NCBI RefSeq assembly: GCF_037975245.1
Contig: NC_092575.1
Span: 21,403,841-21,467,840, forward strand
From: Apostichopus japonicus
Lineage: Eukaryota > Echinodermata > Holothuroidea > Aspidochirotida > Stichopodidae
Reading direction: 5' to 3'
Length of the DNA stretch: 64,000 bases
Shown here: positions 1 through 11,812 of the stretch, piece by piece
How the letters are laid out: each line of letters opens with the position of its first letter
How positions within the stretch are numbered: the first letter of the stretch is position 1
Program-made: the position numbers and the translations under genes
The notes under the pieces: model-generated
What the model was told of the DNA's origin: nothing
Databases searched by the model: none
The model's input: the letters and a program-made list of their open reading frames with translations, nothing else

Positions 1-226
1 TGAACCCGGAAAGAAAAGCCATATCCCTATTGAGACCATGACAGTGTGAACGTACTTTAACGATCAATTCGACTTCCTTCAAGTTTCTTTAATTATGTTA
101 ACACAAATTACACAAGATTAAAATGTTCAGCCACTGGAAAACTGGTTTTGTTGAGTCTGATTGTTCTTTTGTGATTATTAAGTCGTAAACGAAAGGGAGT
201 GGAGGTTTGGCCAATGTATTATATAT

Positions 227-227
<1 letters not shown>

Positions 228-288
<61 letters not shown>

Positions 289-610
289 GAAAATCGTAAT
301 GAGTTGGAAAATCAAGAACAGTGAAAAAACTTTCAGCCTCCACCGGGATTCGAACCACGGGCCTCCCGCTCTGTACGCGGACACCCTAACCACTAGGCTA
401 TGGACGCTGATTGTATGTCCAGAGGTTCGAAACCGGTAAGGAAGATCGTAATTCCACTGTAGACGTTTGTCACCTATATCGAACAATACTAGTTCTGTTT
501 TTGGTGACATATTTTGCCCTACTCTAGAGATCAAACATGATGCTATCCAACTCGAAAATCATTTGTGATTCCTAAAGCCGGATCTCGAAAGAGATACTTT
601 GAACAGACTA

Positions 611-672
<62 letters not shown>

Positions 673-687
673 TTGGCCAATGTATTA

Positions 688-730
<43 letters not shown>

Positions 731-927
731 CATTGGCCAAACCTCCACTGTATAAATAAATATATATATATATATATATATATAGTTCAGTTGTCTGAAG
801 ATCGCTATAACGCGTGAAACTCCGAGTTACAACTACTAGTGTTCCACTAGTCTCATCTAGGATCAACATATATTCCGCTCTGTCCAATGGACATAGAGCA
901 CTCTGCGCCAAGATAGACGCCAACCTA

Positions 928-991
<64 letters not shown>
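228..991. repeat. (TA)n microsatellite cluster with inverted flanks
   Basis: Long near-pure TA runs lie at about 230-286, 608-668, 685-729, 760-784 and 930-991. The spacers are not random. The word TTTGGCCAATGTATTATATA occurs near 207 and 670 and inverted near 728. ATAGAGCACTCT at 893-904 is matched by its exact reverse complement at 1020-1031 across the last TA run. Open frames here encode only alternating Tyr-Ile and are not genes. Confidence 0.95.
327..540 (-). mobile_element. tRNA-derived SINE copy 1
   Basis: Read on the minus strand, this segment carries a pol III A-box-like stretch (TAGCCTAGTGGTTAGGGTG near 385-405) and a B-box-like GGTTCGAATCCC near 347-358, spaced as in a tRNA-derived promoter. 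The tRNA-like part continues toward low coordinates into a (TA)n tail. The unit from about 360 to 530 recurs at 61,140-61,345 and partly at 1,488-1,545, so it is a dispersed repeat and not a tRNA gene. It does not fold to a full cloverleaf by eye. The SINE assignment is inferred from the boxes plus the repetition; the exact 5' end is unknown. Confidence 0.7.
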
Positions 992-994
<3 letters not shown>

Positions 995-1068
995 ATAGAA
1001 TGGTGGTCAATATTCACAAAGAGTGCTCTATGCCAAGGCAGAGCTAGAATATCACATAATATACTTAA

Positions 1069-1485
<417 letters not shown>

Positions 1486-1487
1486 CA

Positions 1488-1545
1488 AGGAAGGCCGTAA
1501 TTCCACTGTAGGCGTTCGTCACCTGCTAGTTCTGCTCGGTGATAT
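1488..1545 (-). mobile_element. partial SINE copy
   Basis: AAGGAAGGCCGTAATTCCAC and the following CTGTAGGCGTTCGTCACCTG match the section at 440-475 of the first SINE copy with few changes. Only the non-tRNA part is present; the A and B boxes are absent. Confidence 0.55.
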
Positions 1546-1916
1546 GATATGCTGTGCTATGATGTGGTGCGATATGATGTGATATGATTTGATGTGACAT
1601 ATTGATAAAAATAATGATTTGTGACGACTCTCTCCTTTTAACGGTTGCTCCCAATGACGTATCCTAAATATATCACCTATGTCATTATCTCTGTGATAGG
1701 GCAGATGACGTCAGTAGGGGGGTGGTTCTGTCGGGGATGTTTGCGAAGAATTGGACCACTACTACGGGTGTACCATTCCCCTTTATTTTTCATTCAATCT
1801 CACACCAAAGAACTTACCCGCAAAACTTTGCATTCTACAAGGCTACTTATATCGACCTAATTTATAGTCGAAAATGCTTCAGATTACACCATTTCAGGGA
1901 CCCAGGAACCCTCACC

Positions 1917-2621
1917 CAGGGGCGTCGTGCGAAAATAAATTTTGGGGGGCCCGTGAGCAGGTGATGACTATCTGAGCGGAGCGCCACCACAGGTTGGCGC
2001 GCAGCGTACAAGAAAATTTTTCGTCTGGCAGACCCCTCAGATTGCAGGAAATGGCACTTCCCGTGCCTTATGGCAGTAAGCAACACCCCTACAATTGATA
2101 AAAATTTCCGGCAATTTTTTATTCTGGGAAATATTCTCGAAGAAAGTGATCGCCATTTATTCCTCAGGATACCAATTCCTCGTCTCCTAGAAGCGCCCAA
2201 AATTTAAGAAATCGAAACATTTTTGTGTTGGCTGATCCATGATCACCACCCATGCCCGTGAGAAGTGGTGACTGGGTGAAGAAAAAGGTATGCCGTTTGA
2301 AAACATGGGCAGAAAAATCGAAAGTAACGAAACCTAAGGTAAAACGTGCGGTAACGAAGTGATTATTTTCCAGGTTAATTGTGACTGTATCAAACACGAG
2401 CTTAGGACAAACATATTCAAAGGCAATGGCATTACTAATCCCGATATGTCGTCTTTGAGTTGTGTGGAAAATCCGCAACGACCATCAAAGAGCAATTGAC
2501 TATTTAGTCTACTTTTCGATTTCGAAAACACTTTTTTTTTAAATTATGACATTTTATGACACCTTTGACAAAATTTGGGGGGGGGCGGTGCCCCCGGGCC
2601 CCAATGGGCACGACGCCACTG
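1917..2621. mobile_element. hAT-type non-autonomous element, 8-bp TSD CCCTCACC
   Basis: The left end starts CAGGGGCGTCGTGC and the right end finishes GCACGACGCCACTG, an imperfect terminal inverted repeat. The flanks are perfect direct repeats, CCCTCACC at 1909-1916 and 2622-2629. The 8-bp duplication and CAGNGGCG-type termini are typical of hAT elements. There is no transposase frame. From about 1,966 to 2,075 it carries the shared hairpin module found in other elements here (GAGCGCCACCA...GGTTGGCGC, then GATTGCAGGAAATGGCACTT). A G-tract follows the left terminus and another precedes the right terminus. Confidence 0.9.
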
Positions 2622-2821
2622 CCCTCACCCCATACACGGGAATCGGTTTCTATGATCCCACGGCAGCAACTCTCCTATATAAAATATTTCATTCGCATCT
2701 GGCCCTCCCGTAAAGATTCAGGACATTACCTTAATCAATCGAGGGAATACTTTAGGAAGAATTTGCGTTTAGAGCAACTGATAAAAACCTATATTATGAT
2801 ATAAATATACCCCAGACTGAA

Positions 2822-2923
2822 CCATTTGAAGTTTCAATATTACTTTATTGTTTTACTCGGACTAGAGGGGGGGGGGGGTGATTTTAAATGCCCCCAACCT
2901 TTACAGTCCTGTGCACGCCACTG
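2822..2923. mobile_element. orphan hAT-type right terminus
   Basis: A G-tract at 2,866-2,879 is followed by a segment ending GTGCACGCCACTG, which looks like the right end of the CAGTGGCGTGCA class seen at 57,165-58,028. I see no matching left end or duplication, so it is a truncated copy at best. Confidence 0.4.
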
Positions 2924-5900
2924 GTGGATCATTAATCCTAGTTAATATTATTATTAAAGCTAAACTTTGATCATATCCTCGTAAACTCTGGTATATATTT
3001 AATCTCATCATTATTCGCATTAAGACCCAGATCCCCAAAAGGGAAACCTATCGAGTCACACTTACCGACCTTGCAACATTGTGAGGGGGACCGCGGATTG
3101 CAAAATCGGTTATGACTATAACGCAGATCGCAAAGTCGGTAATTGCTATATTTACCATTAATTTCGACCAACACGGCAGCATACAGAAAAGTTGTAATCA
3201 AACACATCCGGGGGTCTTTACATGCTAATTTCCTCAATACAGCCCTTATTATTTTCCGCGCAACATTTCCTACTGTAGTTTTTGTTGTTCTTCTTTCCAG
3301 TGGTTCCCAATCCACCTGTTATTGTATATATGGTCACTACAGCCATCGGTAGAGTGCCTGAATTTTAGAACTTTTCAACCGTGTTGAACTACCAAGCCAA
3401 TTATACACAAGAATGTGAGTATACTTTAATTTGCAGCTATGAACTCTCGTTGATACAAATTAGCATTACATGTGTATAGTTCGACTGTTAAAGCCCAGTC
3501 ACATCTCACCGGATTGCAATGACGGAGAGGGAACGAAGACAAAAAATGGCACTCCGTTGATGTACGTTAGTATCCGTTTAGTATGCGGTTCTCCTCCGTC
3601 AGTCTACGTTTCATTACCGGGAGGGTCCGGTTTGTCCGGTGTCGATTTTGAACATGCACAAAACTTGGAACGGACATCCACCGAAAAATATCTCCGTTAT
3701 TTATTCGTTACTAATCCGTTAAGCATTCCGTTTTATCAGTTTCTCATGCGTTTTGTTCGTTCTGTATGCGTTTGGCATACTGTATTTCTCCGTTCGTCTC
3801 TGGTTATTGCTATTGCTCACCGGATCATTAACGGACAAAGAAAGGATGAAACGTAGAAGTACAGTACCTATACCGTATATTCGACGGACGCTAACGTAGA
3901 AATAACGGAAGTGCAAAGGAATAGAACTGACAATGAACAGATAGGTAACGGACGTTACACGGAAGAAACGGAAGAACTCAGGCCAGGAAAGTATAACAGA
4001 CGGACATAGAACGGAGATGCAGCGTACCTCCACCTTGTCCACTCCAAGCGTCCCACGCCTCATTCTGCTCCTATAACCTCTACCGTCAACACCTACATCA
4101 TGGACCCTTCAGAAAGATTCAAGCTTCAGAACACACTGTCAGCTTTAGGAGCACAGATGCTTATAGTCAGTGGGCCGACCACTAAAATCTTACACTTTCG
4201 TTGCACCCCTCGAGTCACTAAGGTTTGACAGTCAGAATGCGTTAACATTTAACTCCTTTTGTCATTTCAACTTGTTGCCCAGAGTGAAACGAGTTACTTT
4301 TCGAGAAAACAAGCGTTAAATAGGTACTAATTTGTACCTGTGTACGTTCCGACACTGTGAAAGTCACCTACCTCGCGTAACAATATTGACGTTTTAAGCC
4401 AATGGTTAAAGGCAGTTTGTGTCTCGTGATCATGTCACCTGACGCTATAGAAAGACTGTTGTGGTTTTCACCTTACTGATTACCGATACGAACGATGGAT
4501 GAATGCGTTTGCCATTCTCGAGCAAATAGTACTGAAAAATTGATAAAATTTCCGAAAAAAGCTGGAACACCTTTAGAACCTGCGCGAAGCAGTGGAGAGA
4601 TATCGGCCATAGCAGATTCAGCCTTATTGCCCTTCAATCGGAGAGTATTTGGACAGGGAATCGAGAGTACGATTCGTTTCGTTATCACAGAGGTTGCTAC
4701 CAGGACTTCACTAATAAAACGAACATCAGTAAAGCAAGGAAATCTCAGGATACTACTTCGGAAGGTGATTTTTATTAATATGATTCCTGATTTTCATCAC
4801 TGACCACATATCCAATCAATTTTTAAATCATAATTTTCCCCGTGGGAATCTTTTGACTTACTCTTTTTGAGGCCTGTAGTGATAGGCCTAGGCTCGTATT
4901 CGTAACGTACATATCTATAGACCTAGTGATATTTAACGTTACGAGTGCCTTGAGCATTTGTAAGCCTAACGTTGTGGCATACCGTATACGCCTGGCCTGT
5001 CGTAACTATTTTAGCTCATATTTTGACTCCGAAGATCAGCTTTCTAGTGCAGGATGGCTTCCTTTTTTTTTTAACTTTACATTCTGTTCTTCCTGACTGT
5101 GTAGGCCTCCTGCTACTTGCGTTTATAAACATTTTCATAACTAGCCTATTCATAACAATGAAATTCTCGAGAGATGGGGTCGGGTGGACCATTGAGGTGT
5201 AGGATAATGATGTATGTACTATCCTGTGTTGCCTTGTATCCCCATCTAGCCATTGGTTATCCAAAACTTATCTTTGCCTATGAGCTGCACCAGACCCTGG
5301 ATTATGCACATGTCCTCTCTCTCACTCGATCCTTACAATATGACACAGTCCTACTATGATTATTTTTTTTGCTAGTCAACAGCAATTCAGTATGTGTAGT
5401 TAAGTCAACTCTCCCAGACGTGTAGCCCTGTATCCCCATAACCAAGGCTTCAGTTATTCAATTTCTATATGCTCTATGATTATGGTTAGCATTCTGGCCA
5501 GAGTATCAACAGCGTCTTCAATGAAACTATATTATATATGAATTTAGGCCTCTTCTTTGTCCATTATATCATATATTTTATCAGTGACAGAAGTTTCTTT
5601 ACCATATTTAGGCAGGCATACATGCAAATATTAGTGTTTAATTATTTACTTTCATTCAAACTTTTTTTAATTGGTCATTCTGAATATAAATTTTAACCAC
5701 CATCTGTCATATGGGTAAAAGTGTTCCTTGATATTATTTGATGAGTGCGATGATGATAACATCTCCTATAACAGTACTTTTGTGACTGCTAGTAGGTTCG
5801 GTGGGTGGGTGGTAATTCATGTTTGTGATAGATGGATGAAGAAGAGAAATTCCATGTTGATGCTCTGGTAGTCTAAACAGTAAACACATAGATATACTGT

Positions 5901-6283
5901 AGTACTATAGTACTTGAAAACTTGCACTATTTTTTACATAGCCTCTGCATAACCATGGTTTTCTAAAGGAAAAGCATTATTTAATTCTGTAACTATATAT
6001 GTATAGTTGAGCATTCCTAAGTATTTGTTCCTCTTTTGGTATTTTTCAGAAAAAACAACTGATGCTCCACCGGCTACCAAGAGGCAACAACGTTCGTTCT
6101 CCCAACCCAGCCAAGCATCTGCGACCAGAATACTACCTGTTTTTCTCCTCATTTTTGAAATATGTCTTGGATGCTGCTACAAACACATGCTTCAATTTGT
6201 ATGTTATATTGTTATGTAACCCACTTATTCACCTACCCTATTACGTAATATAAGTTACCATTCAAGTCTCCGAGTCTTCCGAT

Positions 6284-6879
6284 TGTTACGATCCCAGATG
6301 TGCTCACGCGCTCTACATAACTGGAACTCGCCAACAAAGTGTTTCTGTGGACTTCATGAATATTCATAACTTACTGGAACATTCCTTTACACTCCCGGTA
6401 TAAACGCCGCAGAAGCCCGATTGAGCACTCTCTCCGTTTTCTCCGTTCGTTCCGTTCAGAGGTTGTCGCCACACCTCTGATGTTTCCTTGGCTTGATTAC
6501 TGTGCCCATTTTAAACACAGTATATATTTAACTCTATACTTTTGTCTGAACTCCGACCTACTCACTCTAATGGTTCGCGTCGCTCTATCTGAACTTTATC
6601 TACATCCAGCCGAACTACTTCTAAAGCAAACCTGGACACTATCCGCCTAGCACTAAGGTAACTCAAGAAATAAGCAGAAACTCTCCACCCGGCTCTCCAA
6701 GTCCAGAAAGACGTTAATTGAATTAAGAATCTATAGTTATGTATTATGTTCATATTTACACTTTGTTCTGCCATGTAAATAGCTTATTAAATGCTTTAAA
6801 CTTACTTTCATCCTCGTGTTCTCTTTTTTATGTCACGTGACCTGTTCTCCACATTAAGTCTGAGAACGGTCACGTAACA
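6284..6879 (+). mobile_element. solo-LTR-like insertion
   Basis: The segment begins TGTTACG and ends CGTAACA, the TG...CA inverted ends expected of an LTR. It has a TATAAA box at 6399-6404 and an ATTAAA poly(A)-type signal near 6786-6791, in U3-to-R order. The ~596-bp length fits Ty3/gypsy or BEL LTRs. I find no clear 4-5 bp target duplication, no second LTR and no gag-pol frame, so this is inferred to be a solo LTR. It lies inside the Harbinger-type element. Confidence 0.45.
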
Positions 6880-7945
6880 ATATATATATGTGTTCTTTTT
6901 GTATATACACCTTGACATTTTCCAGAAAGTGTATGTGTGTGTGTGGGGGGGGGGGGAGGGAGTTGGCAGGGGTAGAAAAAAATTGGAGTGATGAAATACA
7001 GATCCAAAACGTTAATCATCATTAAATTGTGACCCAAGTTTCAATGCCTTTTTGAAAATTTGTATGTGGATGATAGGCTACTGTTGACCATTTTTTTTTC
7101 ATCTCATAAAATCAATATATTTAACAATTCCCAGGGGGTTCTGACCCCTTTGGATCTTCTGTTGCATGATGCATTTATATTTAAAAAGGAAGGAACTCAA
7201 TAAGTGAACGATTGAGCCAATGTATTCAATTACTTAACAGATCTCAGTATTCCCCTCACAGATTAAGTTAAACAAGAAACTACATGAAACACATTTTTGT
7301 ACATAACATAGCACAAGTCCTTTTGGTGGCATCTGTTAATATGCAACACAGCTCATTTCAGGTTTCACATTAGAATTCTAAACAATTTTCCTTCTTCACA
7401 AAATAATTTTGTTATATTTCATATCATTTAATATATTTCATTTCAGGTCAAGGCGGTGGATGAATGTTTTGTTTTTCCCAAAAAAATAAATGCACTTGTA
7501 TTCAAAGTATCAATAAATATTAATGTATTTCCAACAGTAAGGTATCCCTTGAGTTCATGACTTTGACCTTCGACCTTTGCACTTTCTGTCCATGTTTTGG
7601 TCATTTGTATATTTCATTGTATTTCATTCGTATATTTCATTGTCTGCAGTTATCATTGACATTGCCTGAACTTTGATTTTTCAGCAAAAAATAAATAGCA
7701 GAACTGCTATATGGCGTTACAGTGTGTGAAATTTCCCTCTCAAAATCCTTCGATTTCTCAAAAAGTAACTCGTTTTTCACTGGACAACAAGTGAAAATAT
7801 ATTGTTCAGGTGTTCCTCAACCATACCCAACCATCAAACCTTAGTGACTAAAGAATGCAACGGATGTCAATTTTGAAGCATATATTTGGGGTTCGGCCCA
7901 CTGACTATTATCATTGAAGCCAACATCAAGACCAATGAATAAGTC

Positions 7946-8112
7946 AAGAAGAGAAGGAAGAGACGTGCTCGGCGTAAATGCTGGTCTAGGGCCTTGCTAG
8001 GTTCACAGAGAAGACGGCAGTGTGGTCTTTATGACCAACTAATGCAGGAGCTGCGAATGGAAGACCAAAATCTTTCATCGACTTCATGAGGATGCCCCCT
8101 GATTTTAAGGCA
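7946..8112 (+). pseudogene. decayed PIF/Harbinger transposase N-terminal fragment
   Basis: The plus frame from about 7,946 reads a basic run (KKRRKRRARRKCW) followed by QCGLYDQLMQELRMED. A frameshift near 8,069 is needed to continue as SFIDFMRMPPDF. This order (Arg-rich start, then G-x-Y-x2-L-x2-EL-R-x-ED, then F-x2-F-x-RM-P) is the usual N-terminal region of DDE_Tnp_4 (IS5-like) Harbinger transposases. The DDE catalytic core is missing. The fragment sits in the right arm of the element and agrees with its TTA duplications. Confidence 0.65.
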
Positions 8113-8467
8113 CTCCGGAGGCCCAGGTTTTAGACCGTTTCTTCTCCGTTGCTAGTCCGGTATGTCCGTTACTTTTCCGGTACTCCTACGTTTTGTATGT
8201 TCTATATCCGTTAATTGTCCGTTGTAAATTCGTTACTATCCGTTAGTGTTCGTTAGTTCGTTCGTTGTTATTCCGTTGTTCATCCGTTGTTCGTCCGTTG
8301 CTGTCCGTCCCTTGTACGTTTGTAATCCGTTTTCACCGTTGAACGTCCGGTACGTTGCAACCCCCAGATGCATGCGCGACAACTTTTGCCAACCGAAATA
8401 ACCGGATGACTGTTTTTCGCGCGTACTCTTGTCCGTTCGTGCAATCCGGTGAGATGTGGCTGGGCCT

Positions 8468-9224
8468 TTAAGGTAATCCTAGCAGAAGGCTGATGTCACA
8501 TACTCTTTAACTAAGCTTCAGCGATGTGTTAACACATGGTGCTGTCGCCAATGTCTTAATTTGCGTGATATCTGAACTGTTGCTAATCTATGAGTCAAAG
8601 TAACACGATCGTGTGAACGCGCTTACAAGCCCGGGAACTGGTACGCAGACAAGGTGATCGACATGTTGCACGTTTGCGGTTGGGGGGGGGGGGGAGGGGA
8701 GGGGGATGGGTGGCTCATATACTTTAACTAAGGGATATAATGGCCACCATCAATGACGACGAACTAAGATTACAAGTTTTCTGCAAACATATTTTTGCAC
8801 CGTAACGTTAGAACAAATTACTTATTTAACGTTTTTTTTTTTATTTAATTTTTTTTTCACGAGGTTAGTGTATGAAATCCAGAGTATTTAAGTTTCATTC
8901 ACCCATTCTTTCAATCCGAGGAAATTAATATCGTAAGCCTCATTACAATAATATGTAATTATAGGGTATCCCGGTTAGTAGTTCAATAGCCATTCAACTG
9001 AGACTTTAGATTGGACAATTTAACCCATTGTCAAATGAATTAATTCACTTCTTTATGTCTGGCCGTGGCCATAGTTTGCAATGTCTTAAGTTTATCAACG
9101 TGCTCATCCATATTGTACGTAATTATTCTGACAAGTTTTTGATGAAAATTTATCGAGAGAATATCTTCGCTAATAATGATACCTATTATGGCGCAATCTT
9201 TACTCCAAAGCGCAGGTATACCTC
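8468..9224. other. intergenic stretch without recognised genes
   Basis: Contains the TTA duplication at its left edge, a G-run near 8,683-8,707 and T-rich stretches near 8,830-8,860. No coding or RNA feature is supported. Confidence 0.6.
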
Positions 9225-10237
9225 CATAGGCGTACGGGACCATTTCGGTTTGGGGGGGGGGCAGAAACTTTTGTGCCCGAAAGTTCCCATGACACTATCT
9301 AAGCGGAGCGCCACCATCGGTTGGCGCGTAGCGTACAAGAATTTTTTTGGCAAAATATGCCTCTCAGATTGCCGGAAATGGCACTTCTGAGTCCTTGCAA
9401 GTTGCATCTAAACATTCTTTATTTTGTAATCTCCGTTTAGAAATTTTCACTTAATCCCCAAAAATTTGGGTAAATTAGAAAAGAAGAAAAAATGGTAAAA
9501 TCACTTTGAAGGGGAAAAATAGGACAGTATATTTTTTAAGCTACTACTTAGTTACGGTATTTATTATTTTAACACAGTACTCAGCTACCTCCAGAAAAAT
9601 ATACATTGTAGGCGGGAAAATGTCACTGTGTTGGGTGAGACTGCAATTTGTCTCACAAAAAAAGTATAAAAAATAACAAAGAATATGATAAACCTGTACT
9701 TTTAGGCTTGTAGCACCCCCCCCCCCCACCATCCATGAAAAAGAAAATGTTTCTTATATACACTCATGTCGGGGATGTCCAGGTTTACAGTTGACTAGTT
9801 AGAAAGAAATGTTTACTGCGGTTTTTTCACTTCAGAGACTGCTAATCTCCATGCATGCATTTCACCACGATTGTGAGCGGCGTTCCCTGTTAATAATTTG
9901 GGCGATAGTGCAAAAAGCGTGGTAGCCCAGATAAGCTGCGCTTACGGTGGTGTTACACGGAAATATTCGGGCATCATGATGCTAAATAAAGAAAAGCATT
10001 AGGCCTATATTAATATTAATGTCACAAAACAAATGAAACAGAACGCTCTCCACGGCATTGTCGGGCAAAAATATGAAAAAGATTCGGGCAAGCTACTGCA
10101 TATTTAAATATATATATTTTTTTCTCCTCTTAGGCTGCCCGAATTTTTCAGGACTTTTGCCCGAATTCCTTGTCCTCTGGAAATTTGGGGGGCAGTCTGC
10201 CCCCCTGCCCCCCCCCCCCCCGCCTCGTACGCCTATG
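9225..10237. mobile_element. hAT-type element, 8-bp TSD TATACCTC
   Basis: Ends are CATAGGCGTACG and CGTACGCCTATG, a perfect 12-bp inverted repeat, flanked by perfect duplications TATACCTC at 9217-9224 and 10238-10245. The left third carries the shared module (TATCTAAGCGGAGCGCCACC...GGTTGGCGC, then GATTGCCGGAAATGGCACTT). The right third has long C-tracts next to the terminus. The open frame over 9,028-9,390 crosses the terminus and is not a host gene. There is no transposase, so the element is non-autonomous. Confidence 0.92.
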
Positions 10238-10274
10238 TATACCTCTGATACTTACTTGCCTGACCACAAGAAAG

Positions 10275-10833
10275 GAATATTCCAGGTCAAAATTTCCTTT
10301 TTGATATGTTAAGGGGAAAATAATAATCTGAGAATTCTGGTGACATCTGCATTCAATTTCTATGTACCGTTTCTAAGATATTGACAGTTGAAGTTGCCAC
10401 CCTTTGCACCAAAAGTGAACTTGGAGCAAACAAGTGTGACTTCATTGTTGGACACTGGTAAATAATGTTTTGTTTTCCTTTAAAAAAATTTAAATCTAAT
10501 TTTATACTCCACAATTGGATGCAGCCAATTTGTGAATGTATCATATATAGTATTTTATAAACTTCACATCCCCTTAAGACAAAATAGTTACCCTATTCAA
10601 TCCAAGGTCAAATCAATAGACTGAAAAATGAAGAAAATACAAAACATTATTTGTCAGTGTGCAACTATAACATCACACCTGCTTGTCTTTTGGTAGGATA
10701 TCACTTAATTTCAACTGTCAATATCTCAAAAACGGTACATAGGAATTCAATGAGAATTTCACAAGAATGCTAAGATTATGTTCCTCTTTAAAATATCAAA
10801 GAGAAATTTTGACCTGGACTATTCTCTTAACAA
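10275..10833. mobile_element. fold-back element with ~125-bp inverted arms
   Basis: The left arm (about 10,275-10,400) and right arm (about 10,708-10,833) are inverted copies. Shared words include CCAGGTCAAAATTTC, TATGTACCGTTT and GATATTGACAGTTGAA. The loop is ~300 bp. Several small indels separate the arms, so it is old. I could not fix a target duplication, so its superfamily is open. Confidence 0.7.
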
Positions 10834-11398
10834 ATACATTCCTTCGTTTAATCAAGCGCAGTACCAAAAGGATTAGAAAATAATTTATTTGGCAATATTT
10901 TCTTGTATATATTCTTTCCATATGATATAATATATGTCAATGAAAAGATATAGTGATGTATGCGGTCTATAGCACAACGAGCTAACCGTTGTTGTTTTTA
11001 TATCAGAATATTGCGGTTTGTGATCACTTGTCAAGTTACACTGACGCGGCGTCAAATGTGTAATATAGTCGAGACGCTGTGTAATACTAACACGGTCAGT
11101 ACGCATGTTTCCCGTACCACTGAATAGTTCCTCTGATCTAAAATAGGATAGGAGGTGAGGGTGGGGGACAGAGAGATGGTGGAAAACTGGAGAGAGAACA
11201 ATAAGACTAGTAATACAATATCAACCACTAAAATATATCTTTCATAACATTTGAAATTTGATCAAGTCATCATGACCCGTGTGTTTTGTTTGATTTTTGT
11301 TTGTTTGGGTGCTTCGTCATGCAAAGTGCTCGGTACTGAATGGTACAACGTTAATTTTAATTATTTCATTTCGGTGTCAAGCTACTTTGCTATAAATA

Positions 11399-11508
11399 AA
11401 ACAATCGCCGTATATACATATATTAACAAATATATAAATATATATATATTTTTATAAATATATATATTTTTATAAATATATATATATATATGTATATATT
11501 TTTTTAAA

Positions 11509-11541
<33 letters not shown>

Positions 11542-11646
11542 TTTTATAAATATGTATATTTTTATAAATATATATATATTTATATATATATATATATATA
11601 TATAAATATATATATATATATCTTTATAAATATATAGCCTATATAA

Positions 11647-11677
<31 letters not shown>

Positions 11678-11686
11678 TTTTTCCTC
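11399..11686. repeat. (TA)n / TATAAA-rich microsatellite and poly-T tract
   Basis: Mixed TATATA and TTTTATAAATA units end in a run of T (11,671-11,686). On the minus strand this run is a poly(A) tail lying just 3' of the LINE fragment at 11,813-12,487. The TA array may have grown from that tail. Confidence 0.9.
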
Positions 11687-11812
11687 CATTTATTGATAAC
11701 TTCAGTCAAATTAACAGACTTCATATTTTCATACTATAGATGCTTCAGATTAAATAAACGTCATAACAAAATAACAGTTGTTCTAATAAACAGCACAATT
11801 GATCGAACGAGA

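Larger units (their letters stand above)
3491..8467. mobile_element. PIF/Harbinger-type element with long inverted arms
   Basis: The left end reads AAGCCCAGTCACATCTCACC and the right end is its inverse (AGGCCCAGCCACATCTCACC); both continue GGATTGCA. Each side is flanked by TTA (3488-3490, 8468-8470), the 3-bp TWA duplication of PIF/Harbinger elements. Homology between the arms runs well inside the ends: the words CAGTGGGCCGA, GTCACTAAGGTTTGA and ACGAGTTACTTTT occur near 4,170-4,310 and inverted near 7,760-7,910. Subterminal DNA on both sides is packed with CCGTT/AACGG words, possible transposase binding repeats. A decayed transposase start is at 7,946-8,090. The middle (4.4-7.7 kb) holds a solo-LTR-like insertion and exon-like frames. 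At ~5 kb it is longer than most Harbinger MITEs. Confidence 0.75.

Noticed and set aside
337-410. Functional tRNA gene
   Set aside because: A and B boxes are present but the segment recurs as a dispersed repeat and I cannot fold a complete cloverleaf with an acceptor stem.
9028-9390. Open frame containing LSKRSATIGWRVAYKN, repeated in other elements as a possible small protein
   Set aside because: The frame crosses an element terminus, starts differ between copies and other copies carry frame breaks; similarity is explained by the shared DNA module.
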